Shown: positions 30,521 through 42,880 of the stretch, one piece after another
Position numbering within the stretch: position 1 is the stretch's first letter
How the letters are laid out: every line of letters begins with the position of its first letter
Origin: Pseudoneurospora amorphoporcata
Taxonomy: Eukaryota; Ascomycota; Sordariomycetes; Sordariales; Sordariaceae
Length of the DNA: 64,000 nucleotides
Reading direction: 5' to 3'
NCBI GenBank assembly: GCA_033297205.1
Contig: MU859165.1
Coordinates: 59,069 to 123,068 of the forward strand
The notes under the pieces: generated by a model
What the model was told of the DNA's origin: nothing
Database searches by the model: none
What the model saw: only the letters and a program-made list of their open reading frames with translations
Program-made: the position numbers and the translations under genes

Positions 30521-31767
30521 ATTGATGTGCTTGATATCACCACGGTGCGATAAAAATCAAAGTCAGGTGATTGATAAGTATACAAATCTGGTTCAGAGAA
30601 TTCCGTGATATACCGCCCATATAGGGACATGGATCGTGTCGAAGTTGGAATCCCTCAAGAAAAATAGTATACTTTCCCAAACCGTCACTTGACGCCTGTT
30701 AATTTGGCGAGTGACTAAACAGCAAGTGGATGCTTCGTTCCAACACGGAGCGCTCTTTTTGCAATCTGCTTCTCCATTGTGTTCGACAAAAAGCCTGCGA
30801 AGCGGACCATGACAAAAGCACCGCTCCTCCGACCAGATGCCCAGAAGCCGCAGCTCAATCTGAGTCCAAGTCAACGGGGAACTCGATGAATATGAAGCGA
30901 CATACCTCCACATCTTATTGTCCTCGCATCGCGCGAGAACACAATAGGGTATGGTCCCATCTTCCGCCCGTTGCCCTAGAGACCCCCAGCCAAGCATGTC
31001 CTTCCGCCTTCGACGACCTTCACCTGTAACTTACACCCTGCGGTCCAATAATACCAGCTCGACTCGACGAGCACCCGGAAAAGCATCAGACGGTGAATTT
31101 GGCAACTGCCAAAAAAAAAAAAAAAAAAAAAAAAAATTATTGAGCGATCATTGAGCGTCAAGTGACCCACTCACCGCACGTACTCCCTCATTTGTCCCTC
31201 GGGTATATTTTTATCTTTCAAGTTGACCTCACCTTTCCTGCACCCACTCACTCTCACCTTGTTGCGATATCAGAGGCAGCAACCGGTCAAGTGCGGTATA
31301 GCATCATTGTCGGTTCACTTTTGCGCTAGGGTAAGTAAGAAAACGATATGGAGTATCCCTTCACGTAAAAAACAGTCTTGATATTGCTAGTTGATGGAGT
31401 GTTGTCGCTGAGTTCCACCTCACTTTTTCGAGTTGATGCCGTTGTTTCTTGCTTCGTTCGAGTCACGTCGTCATCGTCGCGAAGTCGCTTTCTCTGTGGG
31501 CATTCGTCAAGCAACTTTGACATACCCCTCACTCTGGACCTGACTCCCATCTTCTAGAAAGATCACGTTCACTTCAAGCCACCTCTTATCCTGATCTGAC
31601 ACTCCGTTCGCGAACCGAAGCTGATATTTCACCTCCAGACTTTCCAGTCGCAGCAAGCAAACGGGTCGCCACTCCGGCAAAAAGAGGGAACAGCTCCATC
31701 CTTTGAGCTTCCAAAGGCGCAAGGATTACCGATCACGACGACCCCTCCGAGAAACAAACTCCCAAAA
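30521..31767. other. Intergenic with poly(A) tract
   Basis: About 1.25 kb between the HET relic and the next gene, with a run of 26 A at 31111-31136 and a pyrimidine-rich leader just before the next start. A 134-codon minus-strand frame at 30997-30593 has no recognisable motif. Confidence 0.5.
31111..31136 (+). repeat. poly(A) homopolymer, 26 bp
   Basis: Uninterrupted A run. The bases just before it (GGCAACTGCC) can form a small hairpin. No coding relic ends here. Confidence 0.9.
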
Positions 31768-33670
31768 ATGGGCAGCACAAGGAAGTCACCCACCAAGCTG
31801 GGCCAGTCACCCGCGGTGAAGTCTCATCATGCCCGTGTCAACTCCACCTCTAGCAACGCTTTCGCCAGTCCCTCGACCCCCTCCAAACTCGTAGGCAGCG
31901 CAAAAAAGAACGAGAGTACCCCAGCAAAGGAGTGGAACTTCACCTACCTGCCCCCGAGCCACGAAGAGCGCAAGAAGAACGGTCGCGTCGAAGGCAGGAA
32001 CTTGATCACCTGGAGCCGTAAGTACCCCGCCCGAGCTTTGTCGCTGACAACCAACCCGATATACACCACATCGTAACCACTAACCCTTTGTCTCCCCCTC
32101 CCCTAGGTCCCCGCATGGCCGAAAAACTCCTCCTGCACATTCAATACGAGTGCTCTCGTTACCGCGTCGATATCCCCTGGGACTCCATCGCCCACCGTCT
32201 ACACCCCGGCTCAACAGGCAGCGCCATCCACCAGCACCTCAACCGCTTGCGCAGCCATCTGATCGCCGAGGGACACTTGGTTCCGCCCATCTGCCAGAAG
32301 CCCGGCTCGCGCGTCTTCGTTGACCCGCACGTCCGCGGCTACGTCCGCGCTAACCAGGAGAATCCCGATGATCAGCTCACGACTAGGCCCGTGAGGTTTG
32401 ACGAGCCGCTTGAGGATCGCAAGTTTAACCTGCCGGATGCTGTGGAGAATTTTGGTAGAGGAGGAAGTGGAGGAGGAGGTAATAACTACGGCGGCGGCGG
32501 CAGCGGTACTGGTACCCCTCGTGGCAGCGGCAACGGTACCCCTCTGGGGCGTACCCCCGGTGGTATCCTTGCGGGCGTTGGTCCCATTGGTGATAATGGC
32601 ATTGGCAGCTCTGGCGGTAGTGGTTGCGGCGGGGGTGGTCGCATGAGAGCCAGCCGTGGCAGCGCTCGTGGCGTTGTCAAGATCAAACGCGAGCCTTCAC
32701 CTGACCCAGCCGACCTTGATTCTGATGAGGAGTACCGCCCGGGTGCTAAGAAGGTTCCCAAGTCGGCGGCTCACCGGTCGGCTAGAGCTAAGAAGACCAC
32801 TGCTCGCCCCGCCTATGTCGAAGAGGATGACGAGGATATGAACTCTTACGGCGTGCCGCGTCAGTCTGTCGAGTATCAGCAGGGCGAGGCGGATGTGGCT
32901 GATGATGAGGGCGAAGCTGAGGATTACGGTGCTGATGCCGATGAGTATTACTTGCGGTATGACTCGGATAATGATGCCCGGGGTTCTGGTGCTGGTGCTG
33001 GCGCCGGTAACGGTAATCGTATCGGTAGTGTCCCTTCTTATGTCCCTCAGTTTGACGACGAGGGCGAAGATGCTGATGTAAGTTCCGAAACTCATTTCCC
33101 ATCCAACCTTAGCACTTGGCCTGCTTGCTGACTTGTTTTGTCTGTCAGTTCGAGGGTCTCGATTCTCCCCCCAAGCCTGTCCAGCGCAAGGCAAACAACA
33201 ACGGCTACCCCAGAGACGAATACCGCCTTCCTCCGATCACCAACCTCATGCGCGACGCTGACGCCATCCGCGACGACGAATACGACCAAGGCGAGGCGGC
33301 AATGCTCAGCGATCCCCGCTCTCCTCTCGGTCTCGGCAGTGCTTCTGAAGTGGTGGGTATATCTAAGACCCCCTTGATGCGGCCCGATTTCTACAACTTC
33401 GCCAGTGCCCTGCATTCCGGAGGAGGTGGAAATTATCACACTCAGTCCATGCAAGACAGTAGCAACCACGGCGGTCATGGCGGTCAGGACAGCCAGTACT
33501 CCCACGCCTTGAGCCAGCAGGGTCGGTATGAGGATCCCTTTTTGGGCCAGCATAACCGCGCATCCAGCAAGGGCGATGGCAACCAGATGTTTGACTTTCA
33601 GTCTGAGCCAGATGATGATGACGAAGTTGAGCGTGAGCAGTCGCCTTCCAAGAGGGCGAAGCATGCTTGA
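31768..33670 (+). CDS. Unnamed nuclear-type protein with a Myb-like helical core
   Basis: Three exons, 31768-32017, 32107-33077 and 33149-33670, with consensus gtaagt donors, give 580 residues. After a Ser/Lys-rich leader, residues about 55-160 look folded: EWNFTYLPPSHEERKKNGR, then AEKLLLHIQYECSRYRVDIPW, then DSIAHRLHPGSTGSAIHQHL and NRLRSHLIAEGHLVPPICQK. Trp near the start of the second helix and the AIHQHLNRLR helix resemble a Myb/SANT-type fold, but this is inference. The rest is a glycine-rich linker (about 205-285), a basic patch with VKIKREPSPDP resembling a SUMO site, a long acidic stretch and a C-terminal KRAKHA. I know of homologues in other ascomycetes only as uncharacterised proteins. 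Confidence 0.85.
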
Positions 33671-33911
33671 TGCTTAGGTGGAGATTGACGATCTCTTCGC
33701 CAATAAGACTTGAATCCCACGTCGTGGATTTCAGTCAATTTATTCTTTCGGTTTTTTTTGCTGTCTTTGTTTTCTCTCTTTGCGGTTGCTGTGGTATGGT
33801 TTGTTGATCTCAGTTTGTCGCCAGGCATGATGGGAGAGAAAGACTAACTCACAAAGGCTGAGGGTTTTATACCAGAGGGAATAGCCAGCTCTTTACTTTT
33901 CTGTTTCTCTT

Positions 33912-34232
33912 TCATTTCGTTGAAGGTTCTTTGCCGATCGTTGTGATCTTCTTACCCAAAAAAATATTGGCAGAGAAGCCATCAAGGCAGGGCGTGGCGT
34001 TAAGAAGTTTGATCAGCGGTGGGCGCGCTATAATAGACATCGGCACAGCATGAAAGTCAGAGCCAAGGTTGCTCTCACGGACATGTCGCCGGTTGTCGAG
34101 GGACTTTGCTTTCTTAGGCGAAGGAATGGTGGACAATGCTGGAGGTTCATGGTGAGCATTTGAAGGCGTTGCTGGAATTCTAGTGCTAATTGGGGGTGGA
34201 GCTTTGGTGGCGTTGCAGGTCATGGGGATCAT
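33912..34232 (-). CDS. Doubtful small gene, 106 codons
   Basis: An ATG-initiated frame beginning MIPMTCNATKAPPPIS, with Pro/Ser-rich and basic stretches and no recognised domain. The plus strand upstream is purine-rich, so this strand has a pyrimidine-rich region before its start, as fungal promoters often do. A gtaaga sequence near the end could be a donor to a further exon. Coding status is unproven. Confidence 0.2.
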   Translation of the reverse strand: MIPMTCNATKAPPPISTRIPATPSNAHHEPPALSTIPSPKKAKSLDNRRHVRESNLGSDFHAVPMSIIARPPLIKLLNATPCLDGFSANIFLGKKITTIGKEPSTK

Positions 34233-35605
34233 CTTGCTGAGATTGTTTCGTTCGTCTTATCGAGTCATATGGGGTGCGATATGGTGGAAAGTTTGTGATC
34301 TCTGGGCTCACGTTAGCTTTCTATCCTGCTCTTAAAACTGGAAGATCAGGCACCCGAAGTTGGCATCATAGTTCGAGCACAAAGTCAATGAGACTTATTT
34401 GCAAACAACTCCGTTCGTCGAAAGTTATACGTTAATATCTCGTGAGTGTGGTCGCAATGGGTAGGTATACGTGATATAACTGTCATGTCGTTACTATATC
34501 GCGGGTAGCTAACAGAAAGTTGAAAGAGTCTCAACGCATGAAAAATCGAAGCGACCTAAGTGGAACAATGGCGCGGCGGTCAATGCGAAGGAATCAAAAG
34601 CATGAGGGGTGAAAACCTTGAACCTTGGAGGTGGTATAAGAGAGTGTCTGCCTAACTCCAATGGAGTTATCGACTTTGACGTTAGATGCGAAATTGGACG
34701 TTCGAGATCAGAACCGGCAACACCAATCTTCAAGAAGTTTACATAATAATCTTCGCAGATGAGGGAGGAGAAAGCAGAATAAAGTGCAAAAGAAAGCCCA
34801 CGTTAAGACAGAAAGGAGTCTGAGGGAAAGCTATAAGTGAAATGCATTGAAAGGTACTTTGAGAGGATCCTTATAAAATGGTGAAATTTTTGATAACCAG
34901 CAGTATGGGCGAAGACACTCTCTCTCACGAATAAGCAAAATCGTGGATATTGAGAGCGGGGTTGTATTTCATTAAGACGGTTTTTGGTGATTGAAAGTAT
35001 AACCCAGAGAAAGGAGGTGTGGTGTAAAGTAGAGAATGTGGAAGAAGTTGTGTGGAGAAACCGGAGGAAGACCTAGGTTAGATCAGACTGGGGGCTTGTG
35101 ATTGGCTCTCACACCTAGACTTAAGATGCTACGAAGGTGTTATACGGAAAGGAGATCATGCTCGAGATCTTGTTCATGCGGTAGCAACCGCATATGTTGA
35201 AAACGGTTGACTCCTCTAGTCCGATCAGCGAGAATAGAAATCATCTTCGCCGTTCTGGCTTTGATGGCACTTGCAAAACCAGAGTCCACAGCATGAAGGC
35301 AAAGTTTGATACATGATCAAAGGAGAAGGACATAATCACATGCCAGACCGCCATCCAGCCCTTGAGCTCAAACATTTTTAACGGTGATCAAGACGCGCGA
35401 ACGTGTGAGGTGGGTTGAGCAGGGATTGGTGGACAGACGGATAAATTTAAGCTTGTCGTGACCCGAAAGCATATGCACGTAGCCGTCAACTGGCAGACAC
35501 TGGTCGCGATTAAGTAGGTGGAGAAGAGATGATGGGCATCAACTGTAAAAAGAGTGCTTGTCAACGTGATGGGAAGGCTGCAAGAGACCGAGACGACTTC
35601 CAATC

Positions 35606-35896
35606 TCAGCTTGTTGCGGTTTCGGCTTCCACTACTGTCGGTGCCGTAAGTGGCGAAGCTAGGAGTTGTTTCGGGGTGTTTCGATCTGTGACTGCTGGCG
35701 CCGATGATGCCGGGGATGCCGAGTCGTGGCCGGTGTTGAGGCTCAACCGGGAGGAGACGGTCGGCTTTACAAGGCGCTCAATTTTGCCAAGACCGACCAG
35801 GACAGTCCAGGGGGGTTCGGTTGCCGGGTAACTCTGGGGATTGCCTGCCGAGAGCGAGGTGGTTCCCCGGGGAAGAGGAGCGACTTTTGTTGACAT
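35606..35896 (-). CDS. Doubtful small gene divergent from HSP60
   Basis: An ATG-initiated frame of 96 codons (start MSTKVAPLPRGTTSLSAGNP) whose start lies about 500 bases from the HSP60 start. It is Ser/Thr/Pro-rich, with a short ordered-looking piece (WTVLVGLGKIERLVKP), and matches no family I know. It may be one exon of a longer gene. Confidence 0.25.
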   Translation of the reverse strand: MSTKVAPLPRGTTSLSAGNPQSYPATEPPWTVLVGLGKIERLVKPTVSSRLSLNTGHDSASPASSAPAVTDRNTPKQLLASPLTAPTVVEAETATS

Positions 35897-36105
35897 GGAA
35901 AGGCATGGACGTCAGAGGATCGTACACGAATACTCACCAGTCAGCATTGCGATATTACTATGTACCATGAATATTTTCGATAGAGCCCCAGTGTTTGGTC
36001 AACTCAAGTGGAAGGTTGATCCGTTCATCGATATGCTGCGCGACATGAGGGGGAATTGATGCCCGCTGTTGGACTCATAGCGAGCGAATGGTGGGGTGCG
36101 GATGG

Positions 36106-36113
36106 TTCCAGAA
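36106..36113 (+). promoter_or_regulatory. Possible heat-shock element half-sites
   Basis: TTCcaGAA, two inverted nGAAn units, lies about 280 bases upstream of the HSP60 ATG, with weaker matches nearer the gene. Heat-shock factor normally needs three units, so this is only a candidate. Confidence 0.3.
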
Positions 36114-36394
36114 ACAGCGACAGCAGCGGAAATCGAGGGAAAGCAGCAAGCCGCTAACCCACAAGCGACCTAGCGGCGGCGGGGAGCTCGGGCCATTCGA
36201 GATGTTTAAGTCCAGCATTTTTTCTCGACGCCGACAACGCCCACGCCCGCACTTTTCTTCCCCAGTTCTTTCGGCAGTCCGCGATCTTAGCATTTCCTTT
36301 GCTCTCTCTTTTTCCCTGAAGTCGACCGTGATACCCCAGTGATCCTTCTCTTTTCTCTGTTTGTAGTTTCGTTTCTTCACACAATACCCCCAAA

Positions 36395-36946
36395 ATGCAG
36401 CGCGCGTTGACCAGAGCCTCCGTCGGCAAGGCGGCCACTCGCCTTCCTTCCCAGCAGCTCCGCTTTGCTCACAAGGTACGTTTACCTTCTTATCCAGTAC
36501 CCGGCCATGCCGTCATGACTATCGGATGACAATTAGCGCATGTCCACTGACACTGCTTCACCCACAAACAGGAGCTCAAGTTCGGCGTTGAGGGCCGTGC
36601 CGCTCTCCTCGCCGGTGTCGAGACCCTCGCCAGGGCCGTCGCCACCACTCTCGGTCCCAAGGGTCGCAATGTCCTCATCGAGTCCAGCTTCGGCTCCCCC
36701 AAGATCACCAAGGGTTAGTACACTATGCTGAGGATATAACGGAGAAACTTGGGATGTGTCAGAGTGTGCTAACCCCAACCCTCAACAGATGGTGTCACCG
36801 TCGCCAAGTCCATCACCTTGAAGGACAAGTTCGAGAACCTCGGTGCCCGCCTCATCCAGGAGGTCGCCGGCAAGACCAACGAGGTCGCCGGTGACGGTAC
36901 CACCTCCGCCACCGTCCTCGCCCGCGCCATCTTCTCCGAGACCGTC

Positions 36947-36978
<32 letters not shown>

Positions 36979-38290
36979 TCTCCGCCGCGGTATCCAGGCT
37001 GCCGTCGAGGCCGTCGTCGAGTACCTCCAGGCCAACAAGCGCGATGTCACCACCTCCGCGGAGGTTGCCCAGGTCGCCACCATCTCCGCCAACGGCGACA
37101 AGCACATTGGTGAGCTGATTGCCTCCGCCATGGAGAAGGTCGGCAAGGAGGGTGTCATCACCTGCAAGGAGGGCAAGACTCTCTACGACGAGCTCGAGGT
37201 TACCGAGGGTATGCGCTTCGACCGCGGCTTCGTCTCCCCTTACTTCATCACCGACGCCAAGTCCCAGAAGGTCGAGTTCGAGAAGCCCCTGATCCTCCTC
37301 TCCGAGAAGAAGATCTCCCAGGCCTCCGACATCATCCCCGCCCTCGAGATCTCCAGCCAGACCCGCCGCCCCCTCGTCATCATTGCCGAGGACATTGACG
37401 GTGAGGCTCTTGCCGTCTGCATTCTCAACAAGCTCCGCGGCCAGCTCCAGGTCGCCGCTGTCAAGGCCCCCGGCTTCGGTGACAACCGCAAGTCCATCCT
37501 CGGCGATATTGCCGTCCTGACCAACGGCACCGTCTTCACTGAGGAGCTCGACGTCAAGCTCGAGAAGGCCACCCCCGACATGCTCGGCTCTACCGGCTCC
37601 ATCACCATCACCAAGGAGGACACCATCATCCTCAACGGCGACGGCTCCAAGGACTCCATTGCCCAGCGCTGCGAGCAGATCCGCGGCGTCATGGCCGACC
37701 CTACCACCTCCGAGTACGAGAAGGAGAAGCTCCAGGAGCGTCTCGCCAAGCTCTCTGGCGGTGTTGCCGTCATCAAGGTCGGTGGCTCCTCCGAGGTCGA
37801 GGTCGGTGAGAAGAAGGACCGCTTCGTCGATGCTCTCAACGCCACCCGCGCTGCCGTTGAGGAGGGTATCCTCCCCGGTGGTGGTACTGCCCTCATCAAG
37901 GCTTCCGTCCACGCCCTTAAGAACGTCAAGCCCGCCAACTTCGACCAGCAGCTCGGTGTTACTATTGTCCGCAACGCCATCACTCGCCCCGCCAAGACCA
38001 TCATTGAGAACGCCGGTCTCGAGGGCTCCGTCGTTGTCGGCAAGCTCACTGACGAGTTCGCCAACGACTTCAACAAGGGTTTCGACTCCGCCAAGGGCGA
38101 GTACGTCGACATGATCCAGGCCGGTATCCTTGACCCTCTCAAGGTCGTCCGCACTGGTCTCGTTGACGCCTCCGGTGTCGCCTCCCTCCTCGGTACCACC
38201 GAGGTTGCCATTGTTGAGGCTGATGTTGAGAAGAGCCCTGCTGCCATGGGTGGCATGGGCGGTATGGGCGGCATGGGTGGTATGATGTAA
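36395..38290 (+). CDS. hsp60: Mitochondrial chaperonin HSP60
   Basis: Group I chaperonin of the mitochondrial matrix; tetradecameric rings fold imported proteins with ATP and HSP10. Exons 36395-36475, 36572-36713 and 36789-38290 give 574 residues. Exon 1 encodes exactly 27 residues of presequence (MQRALTRASVGKAATRLPSQ onward). The mature protein starts near ELKFGVEGRAALLAGVETLA, has the ATP-site motif AGDGTTSATVLARAI, the apical KAPGFGDNRKSILGDIAVLT, and VEEGILPGGGTALI. The C-terminus is the usual GGM tail (four GGM repeats). Codon use is strongly biased to C-ending codons, as in highly expressed fungal genes. This bias leaves long open frames on the opposite strand, which I treat as artefacts. 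Confidence 0.98.
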
Positions 38291-40518
38291 GAAAGAGAAG
38301 GAAATTACAAACTACAACTGAACCACACGGTCAGGAGATAGAAATTGTGTCTTTTTATTTTTCCTTTGCTTTACGGCGACAACATGGGTTTGGGGGCATC
38401 GGGGTTGGTGTTATCACGGACTGTAAAAATGTGTGTCATGTAATTTTCTCTCCTCTCTACACCCCCTTCCTTCATGTGTTTTTATTAGCATATTCCGGCG
38501 GGCATGGTTTGGATGATGATGCTCCTTGTACTATAATCTACGGAACCACAGAGGAGGGTTAGGGTAGAGCGAATCATGAGAATGAATGAAAACTGTACAA
38601 TACTGCTACTTTTGCTTCATTCTTGGAAAACATGAATGCTGTGCAATTTGACATTTGAGGTTCCTGAGGAGAGCGGTACGCAGGTATATTTGGGCAACTG
38701 TGGAGTGGATCAGACGGAACCAGGCAGATAGGTAGGTAAATGATATGCAATAGGTCATTATGCAGACATTGAAGCCTAAAAGTCTGTAGGAAGCTTGGGT
38801 TGTCATGGTGGCTGTGAGACGTCAATACATACCTATGGTTGTCGAAACGCGATTGAGCATTGGATAAAGAAGCTCGGACCCTTTATGGTGGTGATGGACA
38901 ACTGTTAAGGTGGCCCGGACAGAAATTACATGCGGCAGCACTGAAACGGCGCCAAGTCAACAGGATTTTAGTGTAGTGGGACTCGCTCTTCTACCAGGTG
39001 GCAGTCTCCCCGCCGCTGTCAAAGCTGTCAACGGTGAGGTGTGCGTGTACGGCGTCCCTGCCGCGTGGCCGCCGTTTGTATTGCGTTTCGTAGACGATCT
39101 GATAGAAAGGGGCAACGGAATGGACAACGACAATTTCATCCTGAGTCGACGACAGACCGGAACACAGGCAACATACGACCCCACCATCTCATAATTCCCG
39201 TCCAGGCTCCTCAGCTGTTTTCCACCTCAACCTCTCCATCCAGTTTCATTACCTCTGCCGTGATCAATTCTGCAATTTCAAAGCTCCAACCTCTTACTGT
39301 TGCCTGATGAACTCAACCCATTTGGTTGCCGAGGCTGATAGACGCGTCTTTGGCAGGTTTGACGGATGAGAGGAGACGACGTTCTCATTTCCCGGGTGGT
39401 GAAACGTAAGGTAATCTCGTAGAGCTTCCCATGTTGTCTGTGGTTCACTTCGGTCACCCCTGCTCCGTTCGGTATCATCACAGCTTTCGGGGAGCTATCA
39501 GCCCCAGCTTGTAGATGACGCAGCAAGACACCCTGAAGACAAAAAAAGGTACGATGACAAAAGCATACACAGCTCACAAAGTACTATTCAACGGGAATAC
39601 TCCTTGGTAGAGGTAAGCAATTCCTATCACGCCAGCGTCATTCACCTCAAAAGGTTAACAACGGTTATCAAACCCAAGTGAAGACCCCCGACCCGACGTC
39701 GAGCGGGATCCACTCTGCACCGTCCGGGCCGCCCTCTCTCTCCGTCCGCCTGGTGGAGCCCACACCCAAAGTGACGGAGTCCACAAATTGTACTGTTCAC
39801 TGGCGAGCAGCTGCCCTGCTTTAGGTTGCGAAAGCCCGAGGAACTGGGGTTGATACCGTAGCTGGAGGGCCAGATTGGCAGTGCCCATTCCGGGCGGTGC
39901 CCAGTGGCCGGTGCTGGTGCTGGTCAGCGAATGGTGGCATTCGGTGCCCTGGCCTCCCGTCTCTCTGCTGGCTGACGGGACACCACGGTCATGACCTCCA
40001 TGGCTGCCCGCTGTTGGGAAACCCTCGCTCCTTTCTCGTTAGGCTCCCAACCCTCAGTTCAGGTGTCTTCCAAGAGCTCTCTTCCATGCTTTCCTCGTGT
40101 CTTGACAACTCCCGGTTCTCTGCCTTGCAACCATTCATAGCACCTTGGTAATCTACATACACACGAACAACCAACACAACGTAGGTACGTACGTATTCGC
40201 CAGCGAGGATCGTCGAATTGTAGCCTTGCCGCCGTGTGCTCCAGTCTACAGTCCAGTCTCCCCTTGCTCTCTCCCGCCGCCGCCTTTTCCAGTTCGAGTT
40301 TCCATGTTGCTACCCCTCGCCTGCTCGCTCCGCCCCCCGACTGGCATTTCTACCACCGTCCCTGTTGTGCTGACCCGACCCGACTGACATCCAGCTTTCG
40401 GCTCCCACTCTCCACATATAACGCCCGCCCCCCATTCTCGCGATCGGTTTCACCCGTCGTCGTCGACTTTTGAAAAAGAACACTTTTACAAACCACCCCA
40501 ACACACAAATCTGACATC
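38291..40518. other. Intergenic, HSP60 3' flank and cofilin promoter
   Basis: About 2.2 kb without a supportable gene. The last few hundred bases before cofilin are pyrimidine-rich, as in a strong fungal promoter and leader. Confidence 0.5.
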
Positions 40519-41919
40519 ATGGTAAATCATCCTCTCTCCTTTCCCTCCCCTTCGCGCGCGCGACCACTCCTCGCTTTGCTTGTTCCAACATGGCGCTGAC
40601 TTCTTTGCCTTGTCGCAGTCTCAATCTGGGTTAGTCCTACCGTGAACCTGCTACATCTGACCCCCTCCCCGCCATTTTGCTTGCCTCGCCCCTTGGGTCA
40701 TCTTCACCGATGGTTCGGGACAACCGCAACAAACCTGACGCTACCCTATCGCCGCCTTGTCCGTCCGTTGCCCGCCCGTTGCCGCGATGCAAGCCAGCAC
40801 ATTATCTCGAGATTCCCCCATCCTATATCACGCAGCAGCGACAGAGTTGCATCTGGCGGCCGGGTAGCTAGCGCGGCGTTGGGATACTGGGGGGGTAGGA
40901 TCCGCAAAAAAGACAACGACGACGACAACAACAGAAACCAAAACATGGAATTACCCAGATCAGATAGCTAACGTGCTCTGCTTGCGTCGCTGTAGAGTTC
41001 AGGTCGACCCCGAGTGCCGCAGGGCTTTCGACAAGCTGATGTCCCGTCAGCTCAGGTACATCATCTACAAGCTGTCTGACGACTTCAAGGAGATTGTCAT
41101 TGAGAGCACCAGCGAGGGCCCCACCGAGAACTACGATGAGTTCCGCGAGAAGCTCGTCAACGCCCAGACTAAGAGCGCTACTGTAGGTCCTTCTTTTCAC
41201 CCCGGTGACTTCTTGCCTGCTGCCACAGTCTCGCAATCGGCCCAGCCCAGCCCAATCCAGCCCCATAATGCGAAGGAGAGCAGCTATACGGACCCACGAA
41301 ACCACCATTACCATTCACCGACCTACCCTCACTTCTTAATCCGTTATCCATTGCGGGAGAATATCGTCTTATTTATTCTCCCCGCCTGGAAGGAAAAGGG
41401 GCGAGGCGGGAGGAGGGGTCTTGGAACTGAGGGGTTCTTACAGACAAAAAGGCGGCCAGACACAGGGGACTGCCAAGACATGTCATGCCCCCCCCTGCCG
41501 TGGCGTTTCCCGTCCGTGGACTATTCGAACGAAAGAAACACAACATTTTTGGGAGAGCGCCGATCGCTGATGAAACACACAACTATTGCAGGGCGCCATT
41601 ACCAAAGGTCCCCGGTATGCCGTCTACGATTTCGAGTACAAGCTTGCCTCTGGCGAGGGTTCCCGCAACAAGGTGACCTTTATCGCCTGGTCTCCTGATG
41701 ATGCTGGCATCAAGGTGCGTTGCTTCTTTTCGTGATGACGGAAACGCAGCACCAGTAACTAACTGATAACAAAAACAGTCCAAGATGGTCTACGCCTCTT
41801 CCAAGGAGGCCCTCAAGCGCTCCCTCAGCGGTATCGCTGTCGAGCTCCAGGCCAACGAGACGGACGACATCGAGTACGAACAGATTATCAAGACCGTGAG
41901 CAAGGGTACTGCCGCATAG
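40519..41919 (+). CDS. cof1: Cofilin/ADF actin-severing protein
   Basis: Cofilin severs and recycles actin filaments at hyphal tips and endocytic patches. Five exons: 40519-40521 (the ATG alone), 40619-40629 (11 nt), 40996-41182, 41592-41714 and 41779-41919, giving 154 residues. The joined start is MSQSGVQVDPECRRAFDKLM, matching the family. The ADF-H core includes RYIIYKLSDDFKEIVIEST, GPRYAVYDFEYKLASGEGSR, KVTFIAWSPDDAGIKSKMVY and the actin-binding SSKEALKRSLSGIAVELQA. Introns 2 and 3 are long for a fungus (366 and 409 bases). The ATG-only exon and microexon are supported by consensus splice sites and phase, and by the conserved Ser near the N-terminus that in other cofilins is a phosphorylation site. 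Confidence 0.95.
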
Positions 41920-42880
41920 ATTTTTTCCCGTAATCCGTATTAAGAGAAGAACAGGAGAGAAGAGAAGAGAGTTTGAGTTGCTGTTGCACGTCACCAGTTG
42001 CGTTGTCGAAAGATGTCGTCGCTGCTGTAATGACAATATCAAGCACACGCTACTATTACTTCCACCCCCCATTACTGCTCAACTTACAAGTTACATATTA
42101 CTATTCTTCTCGTTGGGTTTGGAGGTATCAAATGCTCATGTCGTCTTTTTGCTTGCGAGGAGTTTAGTTGCCATGTCTATGTCTAGGTACGCGATCAGGG
42201 TAGAGTCTATGGAAAAGTTGAATATAGTACCCGTCCAGTCTAGTTGTGTATCATATCGCTCATTCTGTGTGCACATTAAAAGAGTTTAGCCTCGGAGTAA
42301 CATTGTCAGTCTTTCCTAAATCCTATCAGGGACAAATTAGTCTATCCGTGTCTGCCATGTCTGTCAGATCTGAAGACTAACAAAATGTGGGACCTCTTTA
42401 ACGGCTTGATCTGTCTGTAGAGGTATCCTCTACAACCATGTTCACCATTATACACCTCGAAGCTTACAAAGATGTGCTGTAGCAATTCAGGGTCATACCT
42501 AAAAGGTGGCACACGTACTGGCTTCTACAACAGTCAAGTGGGCTTTCTTCGGCTGCGGTATACACCCTTGTTTCTTTTTGATCACCTCAAAACTTGACCA
42601 CCTCCTCACATCCTCACTTCCCTTCTAATCACACCTTCACACAGTCTAGTCGTGTTGTCCTCTGTCATCTGCAAGAAGCATATTTCCCTACTAGTCATCT
42701 CGAACAAAACTAATATTGCTTCTTCAAGTGACACTATAACGTCCTACTACCTAGCTCTCACGAACTCTTCAGACCACCCGTCCATTACTCATCTCTATCT
42801 ATAGTCTCCATCATTTCATGCGCCTCTTCCTCGACTCGTAACTGAGTCTGTGACTGACTAACCCAGAAGCAGCCAAGACC
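41920..42880. other. Convergent intergenic spacer
   Basis: About 960 bases between the 3' ends of cofilin and GET5. No gene is seen. Confidence 0.6.

Larger units (their letters stand above)
33671..36394. other. Gene-poor stretch, 2.7 kb
   Basis: No confident gene. From about 34500 to 35350 the plus strand is purine-rich. Two minus-strand frames are listed separately as doubtful. The right end is the HSP60 promoter and leader. Confidence 0.5.

Noticed and set aside
36782..37912. 376-codon open frame antisense to HSP60, with similar long frames on this strand
   Set aside because: It follows from the strong C-ending codon bias of HSP60. The product is a Gly/Asp/Leu-rich shadow without domains.
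39170..39179. ACATACGACC, identical to the start of Neurospora 5S rRNA as I recall it
   Set aside because: The match stops after ten bases and none of the internal 5S promoter elements follow.
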